Assembly: GCF_003731765.1 (NCBI RefSeq)
Contig: NZ_MOAL01000008.1
Location: 773,395-837,394 of the forward strand
Source: Pseudomonas chlororaphis
Lineage (GTDB): Bacteria; Pseudomonadota; Gammaproteobacteria; Pseudomonadales; Pseudomonadaceae
DNA length: 64,000 nucleotides
Direction of reading: 5' to 3'
In this document: positions 50,231 through 59,700 of the stretch, piece after piece
Position numbering within the stretch: position 1 is the stretch's first letter
How the letters are laid out: every line of letters begins with the position of its first letter
Position numbers and translations under genes: made by a program
Notes under the pieces: generated by a model
The model's input: only the letters and a program-made list of their open reading frames with translations
Databases searched by the model: none
Told to the model about the DNA's origin: nothing

Positions 50231-51082
50231 ATGAAACTCGATCTTTTCCGCACCCTGTGGGGTTACACCGCCAGCAAGGCCCAGGCACTCGACGAATTGC
50301 TGGAGGCCGGCTTCGACGGCATGGAAGCCCGCCTGCCCCTGGACGCTCGTGAGCGCGCCGAATTCGCCACCTTCCTGAACGCCAATCAGGTCGGCTACAT
50401 CAGCACCGTATTTACCGCCTACGACGTATTGCCGGAGCAACGGGCCCTCCCGGCCGAGCACCTGCACGACCTCGACCGCAAACTTGCCTGGGCCGCCGAA
50501 CTGAAGCCGCGCTTCGTCAATGTGCTGGCCGGCAACGACCGCTGGCCCCTGGCCCAGCAAGTGGAGTTCTTCGGCCAGGCCCTGGAGCTGGCTCGCAAGC
50601 ACGGCCAGTTCTGCAGCTTCGAAACCCATCGCTCGCGCTCGTTGTTCAACCCCTGGCTGACCCTGGAACTGATTCGCCAAGTGCCGGACCTGCGCTTCAC
50701 CAGTGACATCAGCCATTGGGTCGTCACCTGCGAGCGCCTGCTGGACGATCCCTGCGACGACCTCAGCGCCTTTGTCGAACGGGTCCACCATATCCAAGCC
50801 AGGGTCGGTTATGACCAGGGCCCGCAAGTGCCCCACCCCGGCGCCCCGGAATACGCCCGGGAACTGGCCTTCCATCAACAGCACTGGGAAGCCATCTGGC
50901 GCTCGCAGCAGGCCCGTGGCTACCAGGTCAGCACCCTGACCCCGGAATTCGGCGCCGACGGCTACCTGCATCACCTGCCCTTCACCAATGTGCCGGTGGC
51001 CGATCTCTGGTCGCTGAACCTGTGGATGGCCCGCACCGAGCGCGAACACTTCCAACGCTTCAGCCACTCCATCCGTCCCTGA
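50231..51082 (+). CDS. TIM-barrel sugar-phosphate isomerase/epimerase-like protein
   Basis: 283-residue AP-endonuclease-2-like (xylose-isomerase-like) TIM barrel. It has LFRTLWGYTASKAQALDELLEAGFDGMEARLPLD at the N-terminus, RFVNVLAGNDRWPLAQQVEFFGQAL near residues 94-118, and SFETHRSRSLFNPW near 131-144. Acidic and His residues in ETHR, TSDISHW and TPEFGADGY could bind a metal ion. The substrate is unknown. It begins a four-gene unit, 12 bases before the oxygenase gene. Confidence 0.78.
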   Translation: MKLDLFRTLWGYTASKAQALDELLEAGFDGMEARLPLDARERAEFATFLNANQVGYISTVFTAYDVLPEQRALPAEHLHDLDRKLAWAAELKPRFVNVLAGNDRWPLAQQVEFFGQALELARKHGQFCSFETHRSRSLFNPWLTLELIRQVPDLRFTSDISHWVVTCERLLDDPCDDLSAFVERVHHIQARVGYDQGPQVPHPGAPEYARELAFHQQHWEAIWRSQQARGYQVSTLTPEFGADGYLHHLPFTNVPVADLWSLNLWMARTEREHFQRFSHSIRP

Positions 51083-51094
51083 GGTTCTTGCGTC

Positions 51095-52153
51095 ATGCCC
51101 GAGAAGATCGATACCCCCCAGGCCAAGGCCAATTTCAACAGCATCCCGGTGGTGAACATCGCCGGCCTGTTCAGCGTCGAGCTGGAGCACCGCCTGGCGG
51201 TGGCCGAGCAACTGGGCAAGGCCGCCAGTGAAGTGGGTTTCCTGTACATCACCCAGCACGGCATCGCCCCGTCACTGATCGCCGACCTGCGCCAGGCGGC
51301 CAGGGACTATTTCGCCCAGCCCCTGGCCAGCAAGATGCAGCACTACATCGGCACTTCGAAGACCCACAAGGGCTTTGTCCCTGAAGGCGAGGAGGTGTAT
51401 TCCAAGGGCAAGCCGGACCACAAGGAAGCCTTCGACATCGGCTTCGAAGTGCCGGCCGACGATCCGCTAGTGCTGGCCAACACCCCGCTGCTGGGGCCCA
51501 ACGAATGGCCGACGCTGCCGGGTTTCAAGGAGGCGGCGCAAGCCTACTACGCGGCGGTGTTCGCCCTCGGTCGGCGGCTGTTTGGCGGCTTCGCCCTGGC
51601 TCTGGGCCTGGCGGAGGACTACTTCGACCCGCTGGTGACCCGCCCGCCTTCCAAGCTGCGGCTGATCCACTACCCCTTCGACGGCGCTGCCCAGGATGCC
51701 CCGGGGATCGGCGCCCACACTGACTACGAGTGCTTCACCATTCTCCTGGCCGACAAGCCCGGCCTGGAGGTGATGAACAGCCTCGGCCAGTGGATCGATG
51801 CCCCACCGGTGGCAGACGCCTTTGTGGTGAACATCGGCGACATGCTCGAAGTGATGACCGCTGGGGCCTTTGTCGCCACCGCCCACCGCGTGCGCAGCGT
51901 CAGCGAGGAGCGTTACGCCTTCCCGCTGTTCTACGCCTGTGACTTTCATACCCAGATCAAGCCACTGCCGCAGTTCGCCAACGGCACCGATGAATACGAG
52001 CAAATCGCCATTGGCGAGCACATGTACGGCCAGGCCTTGCAGACCTACCAGTACCTGCGCAAGCGCGTGGAAAACGGCGAGATCCAGCTACCGGAAAAAG
52101 CCCGCAAGCCGTCCAGCTTCGGGCACCTGAAACACCAAACCCAACCGTCCTGA
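51095..52153 (+). CDS. 2-Oxoglutarate/Fe(II)-type oxygenase (isopenicillin-N-synthase family)
   Basis: 352-residue non-haem iron oxygenase. The iron ligands are H208 and D210 (GAHTDYECF) and H264 (TAHRVR), giving the H-x-D...H facial triad. The following R273-Y274-A275 stands in place of the usual R-x-S that binds 2-oxoglutarate, so the co-substrate or its binding may differ. The N-terminal DIOX_N region has IPVVNIAGLFS near residue 18. The product is unknown; gibberellin-, ethylene- or beta-lactam-related annotation would be unjustified. It lies between the isomerase and the transport genes. Confidence 0.82.
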   Translation: MPEKIDTPQAKANFNSIPVVNIAGLFSVELEHRLAVAEQLGKAASEVGFLYITQHGIAPSLIADLRQAARDYFAQPLASKMQHYIGTSKTHKGFVPEGEEVYSKGKPDHKEAFDIGFEVPADDPLVLANTPLLGPNEWPTLPGFKEAAQAYYAAVFALGRRLFGGFALALGLAEDYFDPLVTRPPSKLRLIHYPFDGAAQDAPGIGAHTDYECFTILLADKPGLEVMNSLGQWIDAPPVADAFVVNIGDMLEVMTAGAFVATAHRVRSVSEERYAFPLFYACDFHTQIKPLPQFANGTDEYEQIAIGEHMYGQALQTYQYLRKRVENGEIQLPEKARKPSSFGHLKHQTQPS

Positions 52154-52187
52154 TTGCCTTGCCCAACCCACCCTGGAGTGCCGCCTG

Positions 52188-52985
52188 ATGCTCAACAAAA
52201 ACAACCTTGTGCGCCTGACCCTGATCACCCTCGGCCTGTGCGCCGCCCACACCGCCCTGGCCGCCACCGCGACCCCGGGCCAGTTGAAGATCGGCATGGA
52301 GATCACCTACCCGCCGTTCGAGTCCTACGACAGCGAGAAGAACGTGGTGGGCTCCGACCCGGAACTGGCCCATGCCCTGGCCAAGCACCTGCAAGCCAAG
52401 GCCGAGTTCGTCGACACCAAGTTCCCCAGCCTGATCCTCGGCCTCAACGCCGGACGCTACGACGCCATCATCTCTGGCATGTACATCACCCCGGAACGGC
52501 AGACCCAGGCCCTGACCATCGCCTACGCAAAAACCGGGGCGGCAATCATGGCCCCCAAGGACAGCGGCCTGAACCCGCAAACCCCTGAAGACCTGTGCGG
52601 CCTGAAAGTCGGCCTGGAACAGGGCACCACCTGGGTTGGCCAACTGCAGAAACTGTCCAGCGACTACTGCGTGCCCAACAACAAGGGCGCCATCAGCGTC
52701 AGCGAATACCCGTCGGCGCCGGAAGTGACCCAGGCCCTGCTGTCGAAAAACATTCAGGCCCAGGTGGAAATCGCCGGCGCGGCAAAAATGATCGCCGAGC
52801 GCACCAACGGCCGCGTGGTGGTCACCACTGCCCACCCGATCTACCAACAAACCCTGGGCATCTTCGTCAAGAAGGGCAACGACGCCACCTACAAGGCATT
52901 GCAGGAAGCCTTTGCCGCCAGCCAGAAGAATGGCGAGTACGCGGCGATCCTCAGCAAGTACAACCTGGAACCCGTGACCGAGTGA
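52188..52985 (+). CDS. Amino-acid ABC transporter periplasmic binding protein
   Basis: 265-residue family 3 solute-binding protein. The signal peptide is LVRLTLITLGLCAAHTALAA (about residues 6-25). The mature protein begins GQLKIGMEITYPPFESYDSEKNVVGSDPELAHAL; LILGLNAGRYDAIISGMYITPERQTQALTIAY near 84-115 is typical of polar amino-acid binders. The ATG at 52188 follows CTGGAG. It is 34 bases after the oxygenase gene and 98 before the fused transporter. Confidence 0.9.
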   Translation: MLNKNNLVRLTLITLGLCAAHTALAATATPGQLKIGMEITYPPFESYDSEKNVVGSDPELAHALAKHLQAKAEFVDTKFPSLILGLNAGRYDAIISGMYITPERQTQALTIAYAKTGAAIMAPKDSGLNPQTPEDLCGLKVGLEQGTTWVGQLQKLSSDYCVPNNKGAISVSEYPSAPEVTQALLSKNIQAQVEIAGAAKMIAERTNGRVVVTTAHPIYQQTLGIFVKKGNDATYKALQEAFAASQKNGEYAAILSKYNLEPVTE

Positions 52986-53083
52986 GTGCTTTCGGGCGCA
53001 CGGAAGCGCCCTGTGCTTGATCCGCGATCGAGGGCTGCACGCCCGTTTTGAAGCCTGCAATCCGAAGCGGCTGAGGTGTTTTT

Positions 53084-54625
53084 ATGCAATTCGACTGGTC
53101 CTACTTTTTCTCCCTGTTCTCGCTGCCGAGCTTCTGGCAGGCCTGCGTCACCGTGATCCAGCTCAGTGCCCTGGCCTGGTTTATCGGCATGCTGCTGGGC
53201 TTTGTCCTGGCCTCGGCCAAACTCTCCAGCGCCGCCTGGATCAGGACGCCGGCGGCGATCTACATCTGGTTCTTCCGCAGCATCCCGCTGCTGGTGCTGG
53301 TGGTGTTCGTCTACAACCTGCCCCAGCTATTTCCGGTGACCGGCTCGGTGCTGTCCACCCCCTTCTATTCCGGCCTGTTCGCCCTGGTGGTGACCGAGGC
53401 CGCGTACATGGCGGAAATTCACCGCGGCGGCCTGATCTCGGTGGCCAAGGGGCAGAAGGAAGCGGGCCGCGCCCTGGGCATCGGCCTCCTGGGCCTGCAA
53501 CGCCTGATCGTGATTCCCCAGGCGTTTCGCATCTCCCTGCCGACCCTGATCAACGAGTACATCACCGTGGTCAAGCTGACCTCGCTGATCTCGGTGATCT
53601 CCCTCACCGAACTGCTTACGGTGGGCCAACGCCTGTATGCGCAGAACTTCCTGGTGATGGAAACCCTGGCCGCCGTGGCGGTGTACTACGTGCTGATCGT
53701 CAGCCTGTTCGGCTGGCTGCTGCAACGCCTGGAGCAGCACCTGGACCTCAATCTGCGCAAGCCGCAAACCCTGGACGAGAGCACTGTGGCGCGGTTCCAG
53801 CAACAGACCCGGCAGCAGGCCAGCCGCGTCGAGGCGCACCCCGGCGCCGGCAGCGCCCCGGCCCTGCAACTGCGTAACCTGCACAAGTGCTATGGCGATC
53901 ATCAAGTGCTCAAGGGCATCGACCTGAGCGTCAACAGTGGCCAGGTGATTTCCATCATCGGCCCCTCGGGGTCCGGCAAGACCTCGCTGATCCGCACCAT
54001 CAACGGCCTGGAGCGTATTGATCAGGGCGAGATCGTGCTGTTCGGCAACAGCTTCATCAGCGCCGGTGACAACCTCAACAGCGCTCAGGTGCGCGACGGC
54101 GTGCGCCAGATCGGCATGGTGTTCCAGAACTTCAACCTGTTCCCCCATCGCAGCATTCTCGACAACGTCACCCTGGCGCCGCGCTACCACGGCACCAAGC
54201 GCTCGCTGAGCGAACAACACGCCTATGGGCTGCTGGACAAGGTCGGCTTGCTGGCCCATGCCCACAAGTACCCGCACCAATTGTCGGGCGGCCAGCAGCA
54301 ACGGGTGGCCATCGCCCGAGCCCTGGCCATGGAACCGGCGATCATGCTGTTCGACGAGCCCACCTCAGCCCTGGACCCGGAGTTGGTGGGGGATGTGCTG
54401 AATGTGATTCGCGACCTGGCCCGGGAAGGCATGACCCTGCTGATCGTCACCCACGAGATGGACTTCGCGATGTCGATTTCCGACCGGGTGATCTTCATGG
54501 AAAACGGCCATGTCCAACTCGACGCCAGCCCCCGGGCCATCCGCGAAGACGCGGACGGCGAACGGGTGCGGCGCTTTATGGGGCTGCAAGCGCCGGCCCA
54601 GGCCTCCCAGGCGGCGGTGCTCTAG
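53084..54625 (+). CDS. Amino-acid ABC transporter, permease fused to ATPase
   Basis: 513-residue fusion. Residues 1-220 form a HisM/GlnP-type permease with five hydrophobic segments and the EAA loop (GQKEAGRALGIGLLGLQRLIVIPQAF, about 124-149). After a polar linker, residues 260-505 form the ATPase: Walker A IIGPSGSGKTSLI near 290-302, Q-loop VFQNFNLFPH, signature LSGGQQQRVAIARAL near 399-413, Walker B IMLFDEPTSALDP near 421-433, and the switch His in IVTHEMD. The two functions are normally separate genes. The ATG at 53084 has TGAGGTG. It ends seven bases before convergent recD. Confidence 0.92.
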   Translation: MQFDWSYFFSLFSLPSFWQACVTVIQLSALAWFIGMLLGFVLASAKLSSAAWIRTPAAIYIWFFRSIPLLVLVVFVYNLPQLFPVTGSVLSTPFYSGLFALVVTEAAYMAEIHRGGLISVAKGQKEAGRALGIGLLGLQRLIVIPQAFRISLPTLINEYITVVKLTSLISVISLTELLTVGQRLYAQNFLVMETLAAVAVYYVLIVSLFGWLLQRLEQHLDLNLRKPQTLDESTVARFQQQTRQQASRVEAHPGAGSAPALQLRNLHKCYGDHQVLKGIDLSVNSGQVISIIGPSGSGKTSLIRTINGLERIDQGEIVLFGNSFISAGDNLNSAQVRDGVRQIGMVFQNFNLFPHRSILDNVTLAPRYHGTKRSLSEQHAYGLLDKVGLLAHAHKYPHQLSGGQQQRVAIARALAMEPAIMLFDEPTSALDPELVGDVLNVIRDLAREGMTLLIVTHEMDFAMSISDRVIFMENGHVQLDASPRAIREDADGERVRRFMGLQAPAQASQAAVL

Positions 54626-54632
54626 GCCGGCC

Positions 54633-56708
54633 TCAGCCGAGTTCCAGCATCAGCCCGCTGAGGCGCTTGACCTTGCGCCGCACGGCCTCTTCAAAGACCC
54701 CGGCGCGGGGCTCGATCAGGCTGAACCAATCCTTGGCCCGAGTGATGCCGGTGTAGATCAGCTCCTTGGTCAGCACCGGGTTCAAGGCGTCCGGCAGGAT
54801 CAACGCGGTGTGGGTGAACTCCGAACCCTGGGATTTGTGCACGGTCATGGCGTACACGGTTTCCACATCGTTGAGCCGGCTCGGCAGCACAAAACGCACG
54901 CCGCCCTGGCCGTCGTTACGCGGGAAAGCCACGCGCAGTACCCGACGTCCGGGTTCGGCACCCTCCTGCTCGGGCAGGCGCAGGGCGATGCCGATGTCGC
55001 CGTTCATCAGGCCCAGGCCGTAGTCGTTGCGGGTCATCAGCACCGGGCGCCCTTCGTACCATTGCTGGTCGCTGTCGATCAGCCGCGCCTTGAACAGCGC
55101 CTGGGTCACTCGCTGGTTCAAACCCTCCACGCCCCAAGGGCCTTTGCGCACCGCACAGAGCAACTGGAACTGGTCGAATGCCTGCAATACCTTGCGCGCC
55201 CATTGGGTCCAGCGCGGGTCTTCAAGGCTGGCCTCGCTTGGCGGGCGCTCCGTGCGCAGCAAGCTCAAGTAATGCCGGTAACCTTGCGGCCCATCGCCAT
55301 GCCCCTCCAGCAGCAGGCGCTCAAGGGCGCGGTCCTGCTCGCCCTTGAGGCTCAGGCAATAGAGGTCGGCGTGGCTGCGGGCAGCCAGCAGGCGACGGGC
55401 CTCCTCCGCCTGCTGCTGGTTGACCCAACGGGCCAGTTGGCCAATGCCGCTGCCTTCGCCAAAACGTCGGGAATGGCGCAGCATCACCACCTGTTGGGCC
55501 AGGGGGTGACTGTGCTCGCGGTCTTCCTGCAAGCCACTGCCGGCCAGGTCTTCGCCACTCAGGGCTTCCAGCCATTGCCGGGTCTCGGGACTGTACCAGC
55601 CGCCTTCGGCATCCCGGCACAAATCGCCCAGCACCGCACCGGCCTCCACCGAGGCCAACTGGTCCTTGTCCCCCAAGAGCACCAGGCGCGCATGCAACGG
55701 CAGCGCGTCCAGCAGGTTGGCCATCATTTCCAGGTCGATCATCGAGGCTTCGTCCACCACCAGCACATCCAGGGGCAGGCGATTGCCGGCGTGGTGGCGG
55801 AAGTGCCGGGTGCCCGGGCGATTGCCCAGCAAGCGGTGCACGGTGGTCACGTCGCTGGGGATTTTCTCTCGCACCTCATCCGCCACCGCCAGGGAGCGCA
55901 CCTGCAGGCTGATGGACTCGGTGAGCCGCGCCGCCGCCTTGCCGGTGGGGGCCGCCAGACGGATACGCAAGGGTTTGCGCTGCTCCACCGCCGGCGCCTG
56001 GAGCAAGGCCAACAGGCGCACCACGGTGGTGGTTTTACCGGTGCCAGGGCCGCCGGTGATGATGCTGAAGGCGCCCCGGGTGGCCAGGGCGCAGGCGAGC
56101 TTCTGCCAGTCGATGGGCCCGGAAGGCTTGGCCGCACCGAACAGTTCGGTGAGGCGGCGCGACAGGTCATCGGGGGTGGCTTCCTGCTGGGCCAGGCGTT
56201 GGCGCAGGGCATTGTCGATGCGCCGCTCGTAGGCCCAATAGCGGCGCAGGTACAGCCGCTTGCCGGACAACACCAACGGCCGCTGCCCGGCCTCTTCGCT
56301 GTGATCGGCGGCCAGCGCCACCAAGCGGCTGGCGGCCAGGGTCTTGCACCAATGGGCACCGTCCAGGGCCACCAGGACTTGCGAAGGCAGGAGGATCACA
56401 CCGCTCTGGGAGTCACCTTCAGGCGGCAGGGACAGGGCGAAATCCGGTTCTTTGAGGGTCTCGAACAGGTCCAGGCAAACATGGCCGTGGCCCAACTGAT
56501 GACTGGTCAACGCGGCCGCCATCAGCACCAGGGAGTCGCCGCGGGGATCCAGCTCGTAGAGGAAGCCGACAAAAGCCTTGTCCAGGGCGCGCAACCAGCC
56601 GCGTTCGACCCACAGGTCCAACAGTTGCAGCAGGTCTTCGGCCCGGGTCAGTGGCGCCAGAGTGGACGGCGCCAAATCGTCCGTGGGCGCAAACAGGTCT
56701 TCGGTCAT
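54633..56708 (-). CDS. recD: RecBCD exonuclease V alpha subunit (RecD helicase)
   Basis: 691-residue SF1B helicase of the RecBCD complex. The Walker A motif SIITGGPGTGKTTTVVRL lies near residues 213-230, DEASMIDLEMM near 320-330, and VHKSQGSEFTHTALIL near 620-635. RecD moves 5' to 3' on the strand opposite RecB in double-strand-break repair and degradation of foreign DNA. It starts in an ATGA overlap with the recB stop, giving the recC-recB-recD order usual in pseudomonads. Confidence 0.96.
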   Translation of the reverse strand: MTEDLFAPTDDLAPSTLAPLTRAEDLLQLLDLWVERGWLRALDKAFVGFLYELDPRGDSLVLMAAALTSHQLGHGHVCLDLFETLKEPDFALSLPPEGDSQSGVILLPSQVLVALDGAHWCKTLAASRLVALAADHSEEAGQRPLVLSGKRLYLRRYWAYERRIDNALRQRLAQQEATPDDLSRRLTELFGAAKPSGPIDWQKLACALATRGAFSIITGGPGTGKTTTVVRLLALLQAPAVEQRKPLRIRLAAPTGKAAARLTESISLQVRSLAVADEVREKIPSDVTTVHRLLGNRPGTRHFRHHAGNRLPLDVLVVDEASMIDLEMMANLLDALPLHARLVLLGDKDQLASVEAGAVLGDLCRDAEGGWYSPETRQWLEALSGEDLAGSGLQEDREHSHPLAQQVVMLRHSRRFGEGSGIGQLARWVNQQQAEEARRLLAARSHADLYCLSLKGEQDRALERLLLEGHGDGPQGYRHYLSLLRTERPPSEASLEDPRWTQWARKVLQAFDQFQLLCAVRKGPWGVEGLNQRVTQALFKARLIDSDQQWYEGRPVLMTRNDYGLGLMNGDIGIALRLPEQEGAEPGRRVLRVAFPRNDGQGGVRFVLPSRLNDVETVYAMTVHKSQGSEFTHTALILPDALNPVLTKELIYTGITRAKDWFSLIEPRAGVFEEAVRRKVKRLSGLMLELG

Positions 56709-59700
56709 AACAACACTCCCTGTTCCCAGGCGGGCTCGGCTTTGGGCAGGTCCGGCTTGCCCTGGAACAGGCGATCCAGGCGCTCGATCAGGTCTCGGGA
56801 AGGCCGGGCGAAGAACACGCCCTGGCTAGGGGCACAGGTGCCCCGCAGGAACAGGTACAGGGCGCCCCCTATGTGCCGGTCGTAATCATAGTCCGCCAGG
56901 CGCGCCTTGAGTTGGCGATGCAAGGCCAGCAGGTAGAGCACGTATTGCAGGTCGTAACGGTTGTCGAGGATCGATTGTTCCATGGCCTGCTCGGTGTAGG
57001 CGGCGTCGTCCACGCCCAGCCAGTTGGATTTGTAGTCGGCCACGTAATAGCGCCCCTGGTGCTCGAAGGTCAGGTCGATAAACCCCTTGAACATGCCATT
57101 GAGCAACACCGGCTCGGCAGTCACCCGAGGCACGCCGTGGTGGGTGTGCTGGCGCACCAGCTCATCGAGCTTGAGCACATCGACCTTGTGGCTGGCGAAC
57201 CAGAACTCCATCTCCACCCGATACTGCGTCAACCCGGACAACACCACTGGCGCCTGCCCGGCACCGAGGGCCAACGGGGTCTGCAACAGCGGTTGCAGCC
57301 AAGCGCTCAGGGTGCCGATCCAGCCTTCCCAGCCACGTCGGTTGCAACGCCGGGCGATGGCGTCTTCGATGGCCTCAGGCGTAGCGCTGAAGCCTTCTTC
57401 TCCGGCCCACTCCAACAGCCCATGGAGAAAGGTCCCCGGGTTCGGGCCCCGGGGGAAGCGGTGGATATCGCCGCCGCTGGCCAACACTTCTCGCGGCGCA
57501 TCCGGGTCCAGGCGTTCGTCATCGAAGAGTTTTTGCGCCTGGGGGTTTTCCGGGGCTTCGCTGCCGGCACCCAGGCTGTCGCTGATGCGCAGGGCGCTGT
57601 AAGACGCGATCCACCAGTTCTCCGCCGCCCGTCGTTGAGGGATCAGCGGGGCCAGCAAGGTCGCCTTGTTGCGTGGGGGCTGGAAGCGGGTGTCGCCAGC
57701 CAGGGGCAGCGGCTCGACGCTGAGGGCAGCGCAATCCTGTTGCAGGTCCCGCAACCAACTGCGCAACCCGGCGGACTCGCCCAGTGACGCACCGCCGCCC
57801 AGTAGGTAACCCAGGGCTGAGCGATGCAACACGGAGCTGTTGTGGTTGCCGCGCTTGAGATCACTGACGCCCAGCCAGCAGGCATGCTGGGCCCGGGTCA
57901 GGGCCACATAGAGCAGGCGCAGGTCTTCGGCCAGGCGCTCATCGTCAGCCTGGGCGATCAATTCGGGGGTGGGCCGCAAGGTCACTTGGGCCTTGCCGCT
58001 GCTGTCGTGGTAATGCAAGGGCAGCCGGCTACCGTCTACGGGTTTGGCCGAACAGATGAAAGGCAGGAACACCAGTGGGTATTCCAGGCCCTTGGACTTG
58101 TGGATGGTCACCACCTTGACCAGTTGCTCGTCACTTTCCAGGCGCAGGATCTGCTCTTCACCGGCTTGCCCGGACAAGGCCAGGTGCTCGCTCAGGTGAC
58201 GGATCAGGGCTTGCTCGCCGTCCAGTTCGGCGGCAGCCTGCTGCAGCAATTCGCACAGGTGCAAGAGGTTGGTCAGGACCCGCTCGCCATCGCTGCGCTG
58301 CACCAGGGCCTGGGGCAACTGGAAGTCATGCAGCAAGCGCCGCAGCATCGGCAGCACACCCTGGCTGCGCCAGATTCCGCGATAACCGCGGAACTGCATG
58401 ACCCGCGCTTCCCAGGCCAGTTCGTCCTGGTTCAGGCGCTCCAGTTCCGTCAGCGACAGGTTCAGGGTCAACGACGCCAGGGCCGCCCGCAAAGGGCGCT
58501 CCACATCCGGCTCGGCACAGGCCTTGAGCCAGACCAACAGGTCCCGGGCTTCCTGGGCGGCGAACACCGAATCCTTGTCCGACAGGTAGACGCTGCGCAC
58601 CCCGCGCGCCGCCAGTTCGCCACGCACCGCCTGGGCCTCTTTGCCGTCGCGTACGAGGATCGCGATGTCCGCCGGCAACAAGCCCCTGAGGGGCTGATCG
58701 TCACGTACAAAACCGCTGCGCTGCTGTTGGCCGCCATTGAGCAACTCGACAATTTCACTGGCGCAGGCCGCCGCCAATTGCTGGCGATACTGAGCCCCCG
58801 ACAAGGGCTGCTCGGTTTCCAGGTGCCAGATGTTCAAGGCCGGTAGCGTCTGGCCGTCAACCTGCAAGTGCTCCTTGCGCCCTTGGGACGCCACTGGCAG
58901 GAACGGCACCGGGTTGTCACCGGCCTCACGAAACAGAAAGGCACCTCGGCCCTGCTCCCGAGCCTCGGCGCGCTGGAACACATGGTTCACTGCACTGACC
59001 ATGGCGTGGCTGGAACGGAAGTTGGTGCCCAGGGTGTGCAGGCGGCCGCTGGTGGCCTGGCGCGCCCGCAGGTAGGTGTAGATGTCGGCGCCACGGAAGG
59101 CGTAGATCGCCTGCTTGGGGTCGCCGATCAGAAACAGGCCGGTGTCCGGGTTGTTGTCTTCGATGCGGTAGATGCTTTCGAAGATCCGGTACTGCACCGG
59201 GTCGGTGTCCTGGAATTCGTCGATCAGGGCCACTGGGAACTGCTCGCGAATCAGCTCCGCCAGGCGCTCGCCGGACTCCGCCTGCAAGGCCGCGTCGAGG
59301 CGCAGCAGCATGTCGTCGAAGCCCATCTCGGCGCGCCGGCGCTTCTCTTCCTCAAAGCGTGCGCCGACCCACTGAGCGGCATGTTGCAACACCGCCGCAT
59401 CGGGGCTCGGCAACGCGTCGAGGGCGGCCTTGAGGCCGGGCATGGCATCGATGCCGGGGTGGCTTGGGGCTTGGCCTTTCCAGGCCTCGCTCATGCCGTC
59501 AGGGGTCAAGCGGCTGAAGCCGGTGCCGATGTCCAATTGCTCGGCGGACTCGTCCTCGGCCCAGGCGCTGATTTTCTCGAACCAGGGCTCGAAGTAACGG
59601 GCCTGCATCTTGCGACCGTCCACGGTTTTGCTGGCCACGCCTTGCAGGCAGATATCCCGCAACTCTCCGGCCCATTGCCGCCAAGGCGCCTTGATTGCCA

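Noticed and set aside
54510..56885. Long plus-strand open frame (791 codons) opposite recD
   Set aside because: It has a repetitive Gln/His/Gly-rich translation typical of antisense frames; RecD motifs are intact on the minus strand.
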